A stretch of DNA of 64,000 bases from Baylisascaris procyonis (GCA_037389465.1 JAZARR010000213.1:5252501-5316500); one strand, 5' to 3'; counted from the first letter of the stretch, positions 48,901-62,779 are shown. The notes: generated by a model not told the origin, from the sequence alone. Made by a program: numbers and translations.

Positions 48901-51900
48901 TTCGGCCTATACTCAACGATAAAGTGTGATGAGATGACCATTGTGTAGACAATCAAATATTCATCACGTTAGTTTGGTCGGCAAGTTTATATTTGCATAA
49001 ACATTCGAGACTGCCTGAGGTACATTAAATAATTATGCTCATCAGAAATGAACTTGGAAACGATGGTGCTTTCATTTGCAATCCAGTGCATGATGCGTTA
49101 ACGCGTCAGAACGACTAAGTGTAAGCTTAAAAAGTGCCCCAAGTGATTGCTTTTATAGGATTTTAATGCATCGAAAGCATCCGCCAATATCAACACCGCA
49201 TGATGTTTTACAAGTATTTTTCAATTCAACACACAATAAATAATGTTTTAAAAGTACAACGGAGCAGTCAATGATTGAAAAACTTCGTTGAGCCTCAACC
49301 CGCATATCTGCTCATCAGCTATTGCAAACGATTGACAAGTTCGGTCGATTCGAGAGAGGAATGATGCAAAGGACCTCTTGAAACACTGATAGCATCAACA
49401 TCGATCGTTCACAGCGATAAACTGAGGCTATTTTCGGGCACAAAAGAAATAATTTCGAGATGCTAACAGGAAATAAGTCTAATTCTGAGCTTTACACTTC
49501 CATTATGCTAAGGGGACGATGATGATTCGACAACTATTCAGCACATTAATCATCAAAAATTCCCAATAATAACTACCGAAGAATTTCAATATTCTTGCAA
49601 ATTTATATTCGCAAAGCGTATTAGTAATACTGCTTTCGCTGTTGGCGGTTGAATCACCATGCAATCCGACCGAAAGCAATCAAATTCGGTTAGTATGACT
49701 TTATTAGAAGGTTATTGTCGCATTTCGACAACGGAACTTCGAGAGAACTTATTCACTGAAGGCGCCTAAAAATTTGCATGTGGGGGACGGCAGACTGTAA
49801 AATACGCAAGAAAGGAGAACTTTTGGGAAAAAAAAACGCATGAGTGCTTCAAGGGGTCGAAATATGAGTGCAATATTGTGCATTCTCTCGATCACCTGTT
49901 GAGGATTTTTGAAAGTCACTTGATCTGATGAGTGAAGTCGATAAATCGCATATCACGGCAATACTCATGGGACGTTTATCCACTTCATTTTTTAGAGGTG
50001 CTGCTCAGCGCCCATCGAAAAAAACCCTTTATCAGCCCACGTTTTGAACGCATCGAAATCCATAATGAAACAAAAAAGTAAATGAAAACAATTGGTTCGA
50101 TGCAATTGTGCACTGCAGCAACAAAACAATCACTCAGTTCGTTAGTCTGCACAATATTTCAAATGAACTAAGGCTACACTTCAATCGGCCAAACAAACAA
50201 CGAATGGCTTTAAGCGCTCGAAATAGAACTTTGCCAAACCTTCATACAGATATCTTCAAAAAAAAAGTACCAAAATTTAAAAGATCTCATCTTGTAAAAT
50301 ATCCCTCTCACAATAGATACCTCTAATGTACTTCTGCCAACTTTTGACAGACGGACACCGTATCTTGGCGTACTTTGTACATCTGCCTATCTGATAACAC
50401 CAACTCACCAACTACAAAAGTATTACTACTTAGCTCGGTCGGTATTTATACCAATAAAACGGTGCTAGTGGCAATTTTCTCACAAGTAGTATTTTCAGTG
50501 CGAACCACAAAAAATCCGAGGGTGCTTGAACGAGATTCAGATGCTTCCGGACGTGATTCAGTGGCCGCATACACAAAAAAAAAGGAAAAATCAATAGTCT
50601 CCCGAAGTTCGAAGCTTACAAACGAAATTTCTTTTCCATGCTAACATTATTTGCCAATTCTTTTAGCATTACGGGTGATAATGCGGCGAATTGTCAAAAT
50701 GAAATTAATGCCACCCTAAAAGCGTCATGAACTGCTAAAAAAATCCTCTATCACCTCAAATTGAATCGTCCCGTATTCTGCAAAACAGAATTTGTATAAT
50801 CAACCGATTTCATAGGAAATGCAATACGGAAGATGTCCGATGACATAAGCTCTTTTATTATGATTCCCATACAAATGGCCAAAATGATGCGTTACAAAGA
50901 AATAAAATGCAATCCCTACATATATCTTAGCGATTATTGCGACAAGCATTTTCATAAAACTTAAACGAAATGCAGCAAAGTTTAGCGAAACATAAAGCAC
51001 TCAACTGAAACTGCGTTATGGAACCTCTTTCGTTGATTATATGAATGGGAATAAGAATGTGCCCTCGGTTAAGTGCAATCAAACTTCCATTGTTCTCTTT
51101 ATTCTCATAAATGTTTAGATAAATCAAGAAGACCATAAACGCCGATCGCTTAAGAAAGCCAGCAATAAACTAATCCAACGTAAAGCAAATTTGCTTTTTA
51201 GTGCACATAAATTTCTTAAAATTTATTGGTTGTATTTTTCTGAAATTATCTATACGGTGAAAATATTCTGATAGGATACGAATGGAAAAGGATGCATGAG
51301 CACAATATGCAACATTTAAATAAATTAATCTATCCAATCAATGCAACGCATAAATTTGCAAAAAAAAAAAAAAAAAGAAAGCATCCCAAAGAATATGCCA
51401 ACATAAATGCATTTGCAAACGCGCTCATCTGGGCAATCAAACTAACCCAAATTCATATGAATGCATAGTATTAAATTTCAAAACTTTTTACTCATACGAC
51501 GTTATAATTTCAATACGTTTAACGTTGTGCAGTCTACGATTGCAGCTATATCGAATGCGTGCAAAAATGTACTTTATGAGTTGAATAAAGAGGTCGATAA
51601 TACCTTCTCGTTCACTTCGCCTCTCTTCTGATTGCAATAATTGTTGAAAATGCATTTAAAAAATATCAACTTTTAAGCAGCAGCAAAAATCGGCGATGCG
51701 TAATTGAAAAGCAAATCTTATAAATTTTTAAAGTTTATTCTTTCATTCAAAAAAAGGAGATTTGAGCATTTGCTGAAGCAATTCTCAAATTATACACATT
51801 TCGTATTCGCTTAAGCCGTATTATCTTCATTGTGGAATAAGACATGAAATCCCTACTCGTGTGAACATATATTCTATGCGCAACATTCGTTAGTGGTATA

Positions 51901-54900
51901 GCGAAGATCTCGTGCACTGAAGCAGAATTCGCTTAGTCGCAACCGAATCTTTCCATCGATTTCAGCTCGACTGCGGACACAAATTTCTCATCTTTAGTAA
52001 AATATGATAGTTCTTTTTCGAAGTGAAGGCTTTTGGTTTCTTAAAAAAATTCCGAAACTTCCTGTAATAATACGGTGAACTCATTTTATTGTTCTCCTCA
52101 CCCGCTAATAAATCCCGAATATTTCAATAAAACAACAACTCGACTGAGAATTCAGAAGACAAAGTTGCTTGTTTAAAAAAGTCCAGATTAATGATCGAGG
52201 AACACATCATATACTTCACGTAATCGTCGCCATCGTAAACTTGACCTTAACTGTAACCAAGAATGAGATTAACAGAAGAATGACACCTAGAAGAGTCCAC
52301 ATAAATCTACATAAACGAACAAATTTTCTTGGCTGCACGCTTCCATGACAGATCGCAAAACGCATAAAAACAACGACTGCTGCAACTGAAATGCAACGTA
52401 GTATTAGCGCTCTAACTACTATATTTGACGTTAAGAGTAAAACGAGTACAAAGAAAATTCGCATTTTAGGATATGAGTTCGGGTCTTACCTCGGATATTT
52501 GAGAATGGTAGATTTCAAAGAAGATCAAAACAGTAAACACAACTGTCTGCTGATTGTGCAACATCAGCACTTAACCATCTAGTACAAGTCGGCTGCAAGC
52601 TTAATCTTGATCAGCAAAGGACTGACTGATTCACTCATGCGGTGAAGTTCAAATCATTGCAAAATTGTGCCATCTCTTGTGTTTACTCGTTTCGTTTCAA
52701 GCAGTTATTCATTAAAGATGCCAATGACACTGAGTGCATAGCATCGTCGACTACTGTTGTGCCCATTTTTGCACATCCCTCACCGCAGTCACATCAATCC
52801 TCTATGAGGGTTCCAATTCATCCAAAACTAATCTCAACGTGACCATGCATTCGTACTTTTCACATCATTATTCATTCTCTTCTGCACTGAACGCATTAAC
52901 GAAATCCCCTTTTCGGACGCTTGCAAAAAGACATCTGGAAGGGGATCTCGCTCGCATTTCATCTCTGCTAGTGTTCACTTCATCCCCATAGGAGACTCAC
53001 ACAAAGATGACTCATAAATTTCGAACCCCGCGTTCAAAATAATTCCGCTTCCGAGGTTTCTGAGATCGAAGAAGATGGAGGACCTCGATCCTCCCCAGTA
53101 AGCTCCTTCATCCCCGTAAATGAAGCTGAAAAAGCCGGTTATGCCTTCATGACCCAAAAAAAATTCTCTATAGATTGGCATAAACATGAGGGAACTCCGT
53201 CATGCAGTGTGTTCGAATAAGATACATTGACGGGAAACATAACGCACAGTTGTCAGCAGAGGTATAATGGACATCGGGTATAATGGTTAAAATCAGAAAG
53301 CACAACGCAAAATGAGAGATGCCGAAGATGAACGAGCTCAACATCGATATTTTATGAAGAAATTCGCCCCCACTCAGTATAATAAAGTATCAGGGTTTGA
53401 TCAAATTAAGTATAAAACGTGGAAATTAAAAGAAAAACAAAAGAATTGTGCTATTGCAGAAGTGACGAAGACAACAGCGACGCAAAAATGCATCAAATTA
53501 CATGTCTATATCGCAATCATCTTAAGCGTCAAAATTCTTTGAACTTTATGTTAGAGTACAATTTTATATTGCAGTTAACCTGAAAATGCCGCATTTCCAT
53601 CACGATTTCCGCACGAACCTTCCACTACAGACTCCCCTAAACGAAATCATGGACGAAATAAGTCTTGCAAAGGAAAAATGTCATTTAACTTCATGTCAAG
53701 AAAACTTATAACACCATTAAGCCACGCATAAGTCGTTCAGCTAATGGAAAACACGTTTCGAATGAACGAAAATATCTGCGACTCATTTATGAGTTATTTG
53801 ACGATGCACAAAATGGAAACCTATATAAGCTACACGATAACTCGGATGCTGTTCTACCTTCCCTCCTTTTGCAGGTTTCTCATCTCTTTCAGCTGCGAAC
53901 ATTTACGGAGGCAGTAGTCGCGTTTGCAGATGATATGGAACTTATTTCGACTTCAAGAGTTGAAAGCAATAAGAAGCAAAAAAGAAACATCTGACTAGCA
54001 TTAAAGGAACAATAATTAGCAGAAACTTCACGAAAAATGTTGCCAATTCATTACGATTTTTTGAAGCGCCTGGGTTTACATTGCTCATTCGAGAATTTCG
54101 AAAATTATATAACGTCATGTTTCACCATCTCGGAAGCTTTTTATGCTTATTATACTATACTGAAGCGTACAAAAATTTTACAAATCGTGCAATATCAAGG
54201 AAAATTTTTGAAGACATGTTATATTATACTCTACTGTCCCGATTCATAAGCTGGTGCTGTTCCTTCAGGGTGACAGGTAAAACTGTGATGTCTTATGTCA
54301 AGCTGCCACCTTCGGGAGCTCCGCCTTGCTCCCACACCTCGGATTCGTTGTTGTTTTCACCTTATATCATGTTTGTAATGGAAAAGTGAGTACCTCGAGT
54401 ATTCCGCGCCCTCCGCACCTCCGTTCTACATCACTGCACCTAACTCGAAAACAATATAACGTTACCTTAGTCATTTCTTGCATCATCGCTAAAACAAACT
54501 CCTTTCCTTCGAACCAAGCACGCCATGGTGTCCGCCGCAAATACGCCTTTTGGATGTCATACTGTGTCAAATTAGCTCAATTTAAACATGAGGATATGCG
54601 AAAACTGCAACTTTTCAAAAAATGACAACCCACCGCAACACGATATAGCACAATAGCATGAACAATGTGAATACGGTCTCCTGATAAAAACAAGCTTTTC
54701 TAATCCCCATCAATTACATCGCAAAACTTCCTGCTGGCACAAGAAGCTCCCCCACCCTATAAGCGCTATGGCTTATCAAATCACAAGATGGACAAACCAT
54801 TCTTTGCTCTCAATGTGTAGAAGGGACTGGCATTGCACATAATTTTGCCTTAGGAGAAGGGAGGAGATGGAGGGAAGGGAGAGAGAGAGAAAGAACAGAA

Positions 54901-56984
54901 ATATATCTGGTATGCTTACCATACGAAACATGATAAGAAGCAAGTCTGCATGGCAGAATAAAGAAAGCTGCTCAAGATATGAGAAATTCAATATAAAGGA
55001 TAAGAAGGAGCCACATCTCACAAAAGAAGCCAATGAATCACACTCACACTTGAATTGTCAACAGCAACGGCAAAGGCAGCAATGACTTATGCAAGAAGTT
55101 TCCTCACTACGATACACACATTTGCCCTCAAATCAACATTCATACCAACTATGCAATAATTTATTTTTTGAGTATTTGTTAAAGTGCATCTGCAAAACGG
55201 ATTATTGCAACGTCATTTCTGCCTTTACTCTATGTATGCCTTTTTATCCAGCTGGCGATCCCTCAACTTGGAAAGAATGAATCTAAATTTATTAAATTTG
55301 GTGAATATAAAATACATCAAGGACCAAACTTCTAAACCATCACTCGTGTTGATCATCTATTTCTGAACGACTTACAGATATTTAGTCGTTGAAAAAAATT
55401 CCAGTGAACTTTACATCGGTTAGCGAATCTGCTGTTGGAAGTTTGTGCGCAGGACATCAACAATTTAAATACGGTTCAAATATTTCATGCTGTATTATTT
55501 GTTGGGGTGACTTAGGAAGCAATTCGATCGGATGGTTGGAATTGAAAAGAAAAAACGCGTATATCGCAAGATTCTTTTCTACGCTTCTTTGATTGTTTCC
55601 ATTTAGAGTGCTCTCATTTGTTGGTAATAAGCGCTACAACCATTATATTTCACATGATCAGAAAAAAGAATGAGGCTAATAATGCAGGAAACTAAACTTC
55701 GTAGAAACATAAATTGTGATTAATTAAAGCAAGATAGGAAAAAAGCGATTTCATGTAACATCTGCACGTCTTTCGTAAAACGAACAGATCTTAATAAATA
55801 TATTCAAAAATATACTTTAGAACAGGAAGAACTACGAAAAATTTAGAAACAAATATAGATACTTTTTTTTTAAATTCTACCTTTGTGCCTTTATAAATAC
55901 TCTTATTTTTTTAAATGTCTCTCATAGATTGACTTTAACTGCAATCAAATAGCTAATATTAAAAACGTGACAGATACGTAATCCAAATAAGTCGATCAAT
56001 AAGATATAAAATATGCTGGTGGAAATGAACAACAAAAATCCTATTGTCGCTCTTGCTATGAATTATAAACGAGGTGAGAGCTGTGATATCAACAAAGACG
56101 AAAACAAATCGCATAATTCAGCTGAAACGAATGTGACCGATAATATTACATCAAGCAGAAAATTTAAGGAAGTGAGGATGTTCAAATTTGGGATGTGCCA
56201 TATCAGCACTATCCGTCAATGAAACTCCATAACAAATACCCCTTTTCAAAAAATATCTCTCCATCATCGCTAAAACTTTTTTGAGGAAAAATAACCTCAG
56301 CCTGGACGAAGTGATGTTCCTCTCCTTAATGATCCTTCCTTTCCTCTTCCTCCCCGTATAAACTATAAGATTCGGAAAAATGACTCATTTTTGCACTTCT
56401 AAAATGTCACGTGATGCAACTCCCTTCTTAAAGATTTTGAGTCGGAGATAACAAATTCTCAAATAAATCCATTCCACCTCAATGAATTCATCCCATAATA
56501 TTCGGAAAATCCATGATTCTCAAAGAAACCATCGAAAGCTGCGCAAAATATGTGGCCGACATCGCTGAGAAAGCTATACACACTTGATAGAGCACTTCAC
56601 ATAGATGAATGTATGCAGATGACTCACCATATATTGAAATTAATAAAGACTTGTGATATACGCAAGATTTTCTCTCCTCCTTCCCTGTTGATTCGAAGAC
56701 AATTTTTTTGTTTCTTCGTTAACTTTGGCCCCGCTCGTTCGAATATAATTTTTGCGTGGGTAATACACCAAAGAAATATAATCAACCTGCCTGTAATAGT
56801 TCCGCGTTCCAACACCGGAAATGACAGCCAATTTATGAGACCGGTGTTCTCTCCTGGCGATACGCTCTGCCTCTTCCATCAATAATTGCCCATAACCTTG
56901 ATGCTGGAATTTACTGGAATCCCTCGAAAACACTGGTACCATAGAACCATAGACGTGTAACTCACGCACTATCGATACACCACC
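45935..56984 (-). CDS. elpc-3: Elongator complex protein 3 (ELP3), C-terminal two exons
   Basis: ELP3 is the catalytic radical-SAM/acetyltransferase subunit of Elongator, which modifies wobble uridines in tRNA. Exon 56984-56791 encodes most of the acetyltransferase domain: [15 protein letters not shown], the acetyl-CoA-binding [17 protein letters not shown] and [12 protein letters not shown]. The terminal 52-nt exon 45986-45935 adds [16 protein letters not shown] and stop, the conserved C-terminus. They join as NYY-R-KMGY only if the intron begins with GC (TACAG/GCAGGT); a GT 4 nt further on would give an out-of-frame tail. The intron is about 10.8 kb. The radical-SAM exons were not found between 56,985 and 64,000 and must lie beyond the window or behind an intron of over 7 kb. 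The GPCR gene follows 458 bp downstream on the same strand. Confidence 0.93.
48396..48467. repeat. Near-perfect 35-bp foldback (palindrome)
   Basis: The arms 48396-48430 and 48433-48467 are reverse complements at 33 of 35 positions, with a 2-nt centre. Each arm also contains the small palindrome GAATCGAGATTC. It lies in the 10.8-kb ELP3 intron. It could be a foldback element or a structured RNA; the tiny loop makes a normal microRNA precursor unlikely. No target duplication was identified. Confidence 0.92.
52216..52464 (-). CDS. Possible small hydrophobic protein nested in the ELP3 intron
   Basis: An 82-codon frame starts with a signal-like segment ([19 protein letters not shown]) and ends with another hydrophobic stretch ([19 protein letters not shown]). 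There are two readings: a single-exon small membrane or secreted protein, or a last exon starting after the good acceptor TTGCATTTCAG at 52,409. No upstream partner exon or homology was recognised, and AT-rich DNA readily gives hydrophobic chance frames. Confidence 0.27.
   Translation of the reverse strand: MRIFFVLVLLLTSNIVVRALILRCISVAAVVVFMRFAICHGSVQPRKFVRLCRFMWTLLGVILLLISFLVTVKVKFTMATIT
53276..53750 (+). repeat. Dispersed repeat, copy 2 (partner at 21,994-22,515)
   Basis: It is collinear with the copy at 21,994-22,515, sharing AAGAAATTCGCCCC, GTCAAAATTCTTTGAAC, CTTCCACTACAGA and CAAGAAAACTTA in order. It lies in the ELP3 intron. No intact protein remains. Confidence 0.8.
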
Positions 56985-59900
56985 CTAAAATCATTTAGAA
57001 ATGCAGAAAACCGCGGGGGTCCGTTGTAGAAATATTGTGAGTACTCGAAAATTAGGCAAATAGAATAATTGATAACCTCTGTAGATAATAAATTGCACTT
57101 TCAAAGGTGGCAATCAAGAGCGATTATGCTCATTGAAGCAACCGATGAGATAATCTCCAGAAGTGACAACCCGCTGTTAGCGCATATATGGCAGCTAAAA
57201 AACAAAACAGACGACTTGTAGCTATTACTACGAAAGGTTAGTGAGTATGTCAACGGACAAACCGAATGCATACACCCTTTCAAGCTTAGCTGCTCGAAAG
57301 AAGAGCAAAAAAAAACGAATAATTCTATGTCTAACGAAAGGTCAGCAAAAGGAAAGTGTCCCGCAGCAAATATTACGCCCAAATGTGTACACTTTCTAAT
57401 TCATCGTAAAAAAACTCGTAACTGAATGAGAAGATGCTGACGTTTAGGGATGACCAGGATGTCTAAATTAATATCACAGAGATAACGATGTGCATATGGT
57501 ATCAACAATTGCAAAGTGATATTAATCGCGAATAAACATTCAAAAGCAATGGTGAGCCTCTAGAAAACTCAAATGGAGATATCAAATGCTCACTGAATCG
57601 ATCGTTTAGAATGGCAACAAACTTCAAATGAGCCAAGGAAAAGTGGTGGAAGAATTAATTGCCAAGAATCTATTCCCGGAATATTTTCAACGTCTCGATG
57701 AAAACTTTTGATCAATTTAAGGCCATCAAATAACCTACTGCACAGGTCACCATCACGCCAGTAGACAGGTTTGAGAAGTGGGAATGAGGGGACGCACTCC
57801 TTGTACATTCTCATTTCCTTTAGAGAGTGGAAGAGGGTAGAACACGACGGAGGAAGGGGGAGGGGGCACTCACCACTCTGAAAATTCGAAGCATTGAATT
57901 AAAATGTAACAAGTTTTCTCATATGCTTCTACAGCAAAAATAACAACAGATTTCAACGTTCTTCACACATTGTACCAGAAATCGCGAAAATTTTCCCTCT
58001 GAAAATAAAATTTAGGGATATTCGATATGAAATGCATATCAAAAAAGATTTTTTGAATGAAGCAATGCATTCTGCGCATACATCTGCTTGTATTTTGAAG
58101 GTAAACGTTTAAAAAAGTGATTAAAAATAGTGACGAATTTCAAAAATAAATCTTTTCGGTCTATCGGACCGCTTTCCAAATCCGAAAAAAGTCTCTATGA
58201 GGAAGAAGCACAAATGAAATTCTCCCACTCAAATTTCATACTATCAACTCGTCTGTCAAGAGATGAGATAATCTAGAAGCAAAAAAACCAGTGATGATGC
58301 TAATAAGATCAACACCAAAACCATCCGCTAACTAGGAAATCAGTGGTAGAGAATATGCGGCACTAAACAAACAGAAAAAAACAGGAAAATATTAAATAAT
58401 AAGTCAAATGAAAGCATTAGCAATGTGTCTTAGCACAAAATAAATAATAAATTTCGAAGATACACCTGAGGTAGGAGACATCTGAGGGAATAATTTTAAA
58501 AAATATATATTATCCACTTCGCAGATCTCCATCTCTTACAACAAAACTTTTCTACGGAGAAAATATGTGAACAAAATTGCACCAAACAAAAAAAGAGGAA
58601 AAACACACAAAATATTTGTAAAATACCTAAAATAATACTTCCATCCAGAACTTCCAGTACCACTTTTTATTGTATTGCGTAATAATTCACTGTGAAATCT
58701 CAAACTCAAGTTATAACAACTTTTAGTTCAAACTCGGTGCCCTTTATTATATAATGGTACAGAAAATGGTTATTGAAGAGAATTATGGAAGCTCTCTTGT
58801 CTGTGAAATTCGATGCACTTACCTACTGTTTGACTAACTCTAATGCCTAGGAAGTTCAAGCTAATCAAAAATTTATATGTTCAATGGGAAAGCGGAAGGG
58901 GTTGGGGTGAGATGCTTCGAAATACTTTTCCGCACCCTTTGACAAGTACGAGAGGGGCGTGCTTTCACCTCATATACTTGGTTTTGACGCAAATATCCAC
59001 TCGTTGATGTGGGCAACAGTAAAGGTGCCGGTTGAAATAAAATATTTTTAGTTTTTTTGCAATTATATTTAAACTTGTGTAACCACAGGAAGTAATCACA
59101 CTTTCAGTAGTGAATCACTATTAAACAATGATCACATATTTAATTAAAATCAGACGAATGTTTTCTCGTACACAGAGATATCGCTAAAAACAAGGAAATA
59201 AGAGATACCTTTTGAATGCGGCTGTGAAAATCGTTTGCACTTTTGCACAGTGAAGTGTCCATGAAAATTTAGAAGCACAATAATTTCTTCGAAGATTTTC
59301 GTAAAAAATTTGCAAAGTTGGCCATTGAATTTTCTTTCGTCCTTGCACATTATAGAACAATTTTCAAGTTACAAGAAAGTTTTAAAAAAAAAATTAACGC
59401 GACTGAAAAAAATGGGAAGAAATCAAAACGGAACAAAAGCGCTTCGTTAGATGACGTAACAATATTTAAACAATTATCTCGCATATTTGATATGAAAACA
59501 ATAAATAGAATAAATAATCATAGTCATGGATAAATATAAATGCAACTTTTACTCTTTGTTCAAAAGCTGATTTTCAAAGTGACATTTTTTTACATAAAAT
59601 CTTCAATGCCAACGAAATTAATCAATGAAAAACTATTTTCAACGCAACCGATTAGTTAAGGAAAAAAAGATAATTCGTTGATTTAATACTTCAACAACAC
59701 AACCGTTAGCAGAAACATCAAAATAATAAAATTGCACATCAAACACGTATTCGGCTCAAATATGACTTTCACAGCAATTATTTATCAATTCCCTAGCATC
59801 TCGCTAAACCATCCATCTCCCATAACTTGGTAAGGATATACTTTTTTGTAAAAGATTCCCAGTGAATACATCAGTCGGCCTATTTATTTCAACATCAATC

Positions 59901-62779
59901 CTCGCAAAAGCATTTAATGGGGAACATTTCGATATAGTGTGTGCAAATCTGAATGTAATTCATTTATGAAAGAATATTTTCGTTTCAAATATATTTGGCA
60001 AAGTAAATCGATGATCGCTCTTGCACAACACAACAAAAATACTCATTATCAATAGATGCCTTCCTTTCCTCCCACTATCTTTCCTTTCTTTTCTATATCC
60101 TATATTCTCCTCCATTTCACTTAGAAATTTCTTTGAAATTTCCATACTTATGAACAGAACGTATGGCGTTTCCACTCCTATTGCCTTTTACTTTATGTTT
60201 TACAGAACAATTGCATTATGAAGTCAACCACTTGGTAACAAGTTTTCACATCTTTTCCACTCTCGAACATCCTCCAACGCGGTATGACGCCACATACGCG
60301 TTGACTTTCAAACATCAATGCACAGTGCAAAATGAATGAGATACGGTGCAAAATAATTTATAAGTGCAGCAGTGATGAGTCAGTAGAATGCATAATAATA
60401 AGCCTACGTGAAAAATGCTCAATGCAGTACAAACATAAAACGTCTAACGCATCTTGCAATTGGCAGCAACCTATTCAGCCTAGCATACTGACGAGGAGAA
60501 CCTCGTTTTATGCCGGTTTCCCTGCCAGGCTTTCTTACTTCCTTCCTGAATAGAACAAATATTCCATAAAAAGGCCTAAATGCACATTAAACAAATAAAC
60601 TGTGAGCTGTATAGATATGCAACAAACCCATCAGTAATGCATCTCTTATGTTCCTTTAAAATGTTTCTTCATATTTCATTTTCAACTGTAATGCATTTAG
60701 AATTATTTCTGCGAATTTGCAGACAGAGACAGAATTTGAACGACTATTTTTGCCATCGATCACACCTAATTTGCAGTGCATTCGAAGATCGACTTGGCTC
60801 GAGTTTTTATTTGCCAAAACACCGAATCAATTCCTAGATGCAAAGAAAAACTCGCAAAATTGCAAATGAAACTGCGAACGACTAAGGCTATCCCAATAGC
60901 ACATAGTCAAAAAATAAACAAAACTACTCAGGTATCACCTTCATTCCAACTGAGCCATTAAAGGATTCAGCACCCTCTAGAAACTATCACAATTGATGAT
61001 AATGAGAGATCGAAAAAATTGTGACAGAAAGCGTCAAAACTGAAGAAAGTGAAGTGAAGAAAAATGCGAGAAGCGAATTGATGTCTTCTCATAGAATCGC
61101 AATTAGATTACGAGACTCTGAGTTAAGAAAGTGAATTGTGAAAAAAAAACTATCTACACACACTTCCACGACGGGATCTAATCCCACTTGCATTTTGAAT
61201 AAATTCGTCAAATGACGTCAAATTTTAACACCATACTCAACCTTAAAAAACCTCCTCAGGCATTACTAACATAAAAATACGACAAACATGGTGTACTTGA
61301 TGCGCTGTCCAGATACTTTTTATTGTAATATCTTTGTGAATGGGGGGGGGGGGATTAGAACGGATCAGAGGAAAGAGGAAGGGGAAGAAGTGTAAAGAAA
61401 AGAAAGTAAGACCGAGGAGAGAAAATAAATGGAGAGAGGTAGGTGTTCCAGTCATATACTATGTGTTCAACAAGTACTAAAGCCTTTCACAAGCGAAAAC
61501 AGACTATCTAAGTGGAAAGCCATTTTGGCACAACTCGTTTGTAGGACACTTCGGATGTGTTATATCGCCTCTAGTAATTCAATCGACCTATACGTGGATA
61601 TAGATAAACGGATTTTCGTTCATCACGTACAATCGCTGCTCATCGGAACGCACAGAAAAAGGAGACAAATTCACAGAATTTGAATTATGAAGTGAATCCT
61701 AGAACACTACGGACAATAATCAACCTTCATAAAAATGAGAGTTAGTAACTAATCACCATTCAATGACCTGAAAATTTTATTCGCAAGCGGGCTCAAAAAT
61801 GCGACCTTTTGCTTGTCGCGCAAATGCTCTCCCCATTGAGTTGTCGCAATTTATGAGCGAAGGAATATGAGGCGAGCACATTTTAAAACGAATGCAACAG
61901 CATGTCATGTTCACACAGATCCTAGTTAAAACGAAACAGGCTCCATCTATGCACATCGCATAGATGCATGATGCTCTTCTCAAAATACAGCAACGCAAAC
62001 AATTGAATTTCTTTACTCGATGCAATTATCAGACCCCAGTTGGGCGTGACTATTTAACTGCCAATTGGTCTAAACGAATTCATTCTAAGACCAAAGAGTA
62101 TTCAATAGTTTTCATCAGAAAAAATGTATATCAGGGAAATCTCCTAATGCGTAAATCGACGAAAGCAGCAAGGTGGAAATAGTGGGAAAGGGAGGAGGAA
62201 GGGAGTGGAGGATGCGCAAAGTCATAGAGGGAGACTTGATTCCTTCTTAGTGCTAACTTTTATAAAGTAAACATGTAAGTTAAAATGTTTTATAAATCAA
62301 AGTGTTTTTTTCACATTAGATTTGAGAAAAAAACTGCTTCACAGCCTCAATAACTGAGAAAAAAAGCTAATATTGAAATTTGTAGAAAATGTACACAAGT
62401 GATTTTAGGAAAAAAGGAGAGCAAAAATGCAAAGGAAGCGTAATTATTCACTGCGAGATATGATCAGTATTAATCGATCGATCATTGACAAACAACAAGA
62501 AGAATATGGCCATTCGGAGTTATTTAATCCGGTAAATAATTGCTCATATAAGTGGACCCGTCTGATCAGCACAACCTAAATTAGCCTCTGGTTGATTTTG
62601 AATACTCTTTGCAATTTCTTTCTACATACTCACAACTGCTTACCTATGCTTGCATATAACAGAATTTATCCATGCGAATATATGTAGGTATACATCACTT
62701 CCATTCCCACAATCGCATCTATCGTGATCCCACAATCCATTTTTAAAGATTCATCCTTTGCACTCCCAACCATACCACA
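56985..62779. other. No recognised gene (probably ELP3 intron)
   Basis: The next ELP3 exons upstream, expected to encode the end of the radical-SAM half and the start of the acetyltransferase domain, were looked for and not found. The region carries purine-rich tracts (about 57,830-57,865, 61,370-61,440 and 62,180-62,215), a 12-G run at 61,342-61,353 and only short frames. Confidence 0.5.
61342..61353. repeat. Poly-G run followed by polypurine tract
   Basis: Twelve consecutive G, followed by purine-rich sequence (AGAGGAAAGAGGAAGGGG) up to about 61,440. Confidence 0.9.

Larger units (their letters stand above)
46085..56786. other. Very long ELP3 intron without an established nested gene
   Basis: Apart from the foldback at 48,396, the possible small ORF at 52,216-52,464 and the repeat copy at 53,276-53,750, this stretch shows purine-rich tracts (about 46,390-46,430, 48,000-48,040 and 54,850-54,895), A-runs at 47,408 and 51,359, and short random frames. 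I see no splice-compatible conserved coding sequence. Confidence 0.55.

Noticed and set aside
52975..53187. Candidate terminal ELP3 exon ([10 protein letters not shown] frame)
   Set aside because: Examined because it has a TTTTTCAG acceptor on the minus strand, but it does not encode the GY-x-L-x-GPYM ending, which was found instead at 45,935-45,986.
57590..57814. Upstream ELP3 exon candidate on the minus strand
   Set aside because: The frame next to the ELP3 acetyltransferase exon lacks any ELP3 motif such as the LLRLRK segment, and shows no phase-0 donor in the right place.
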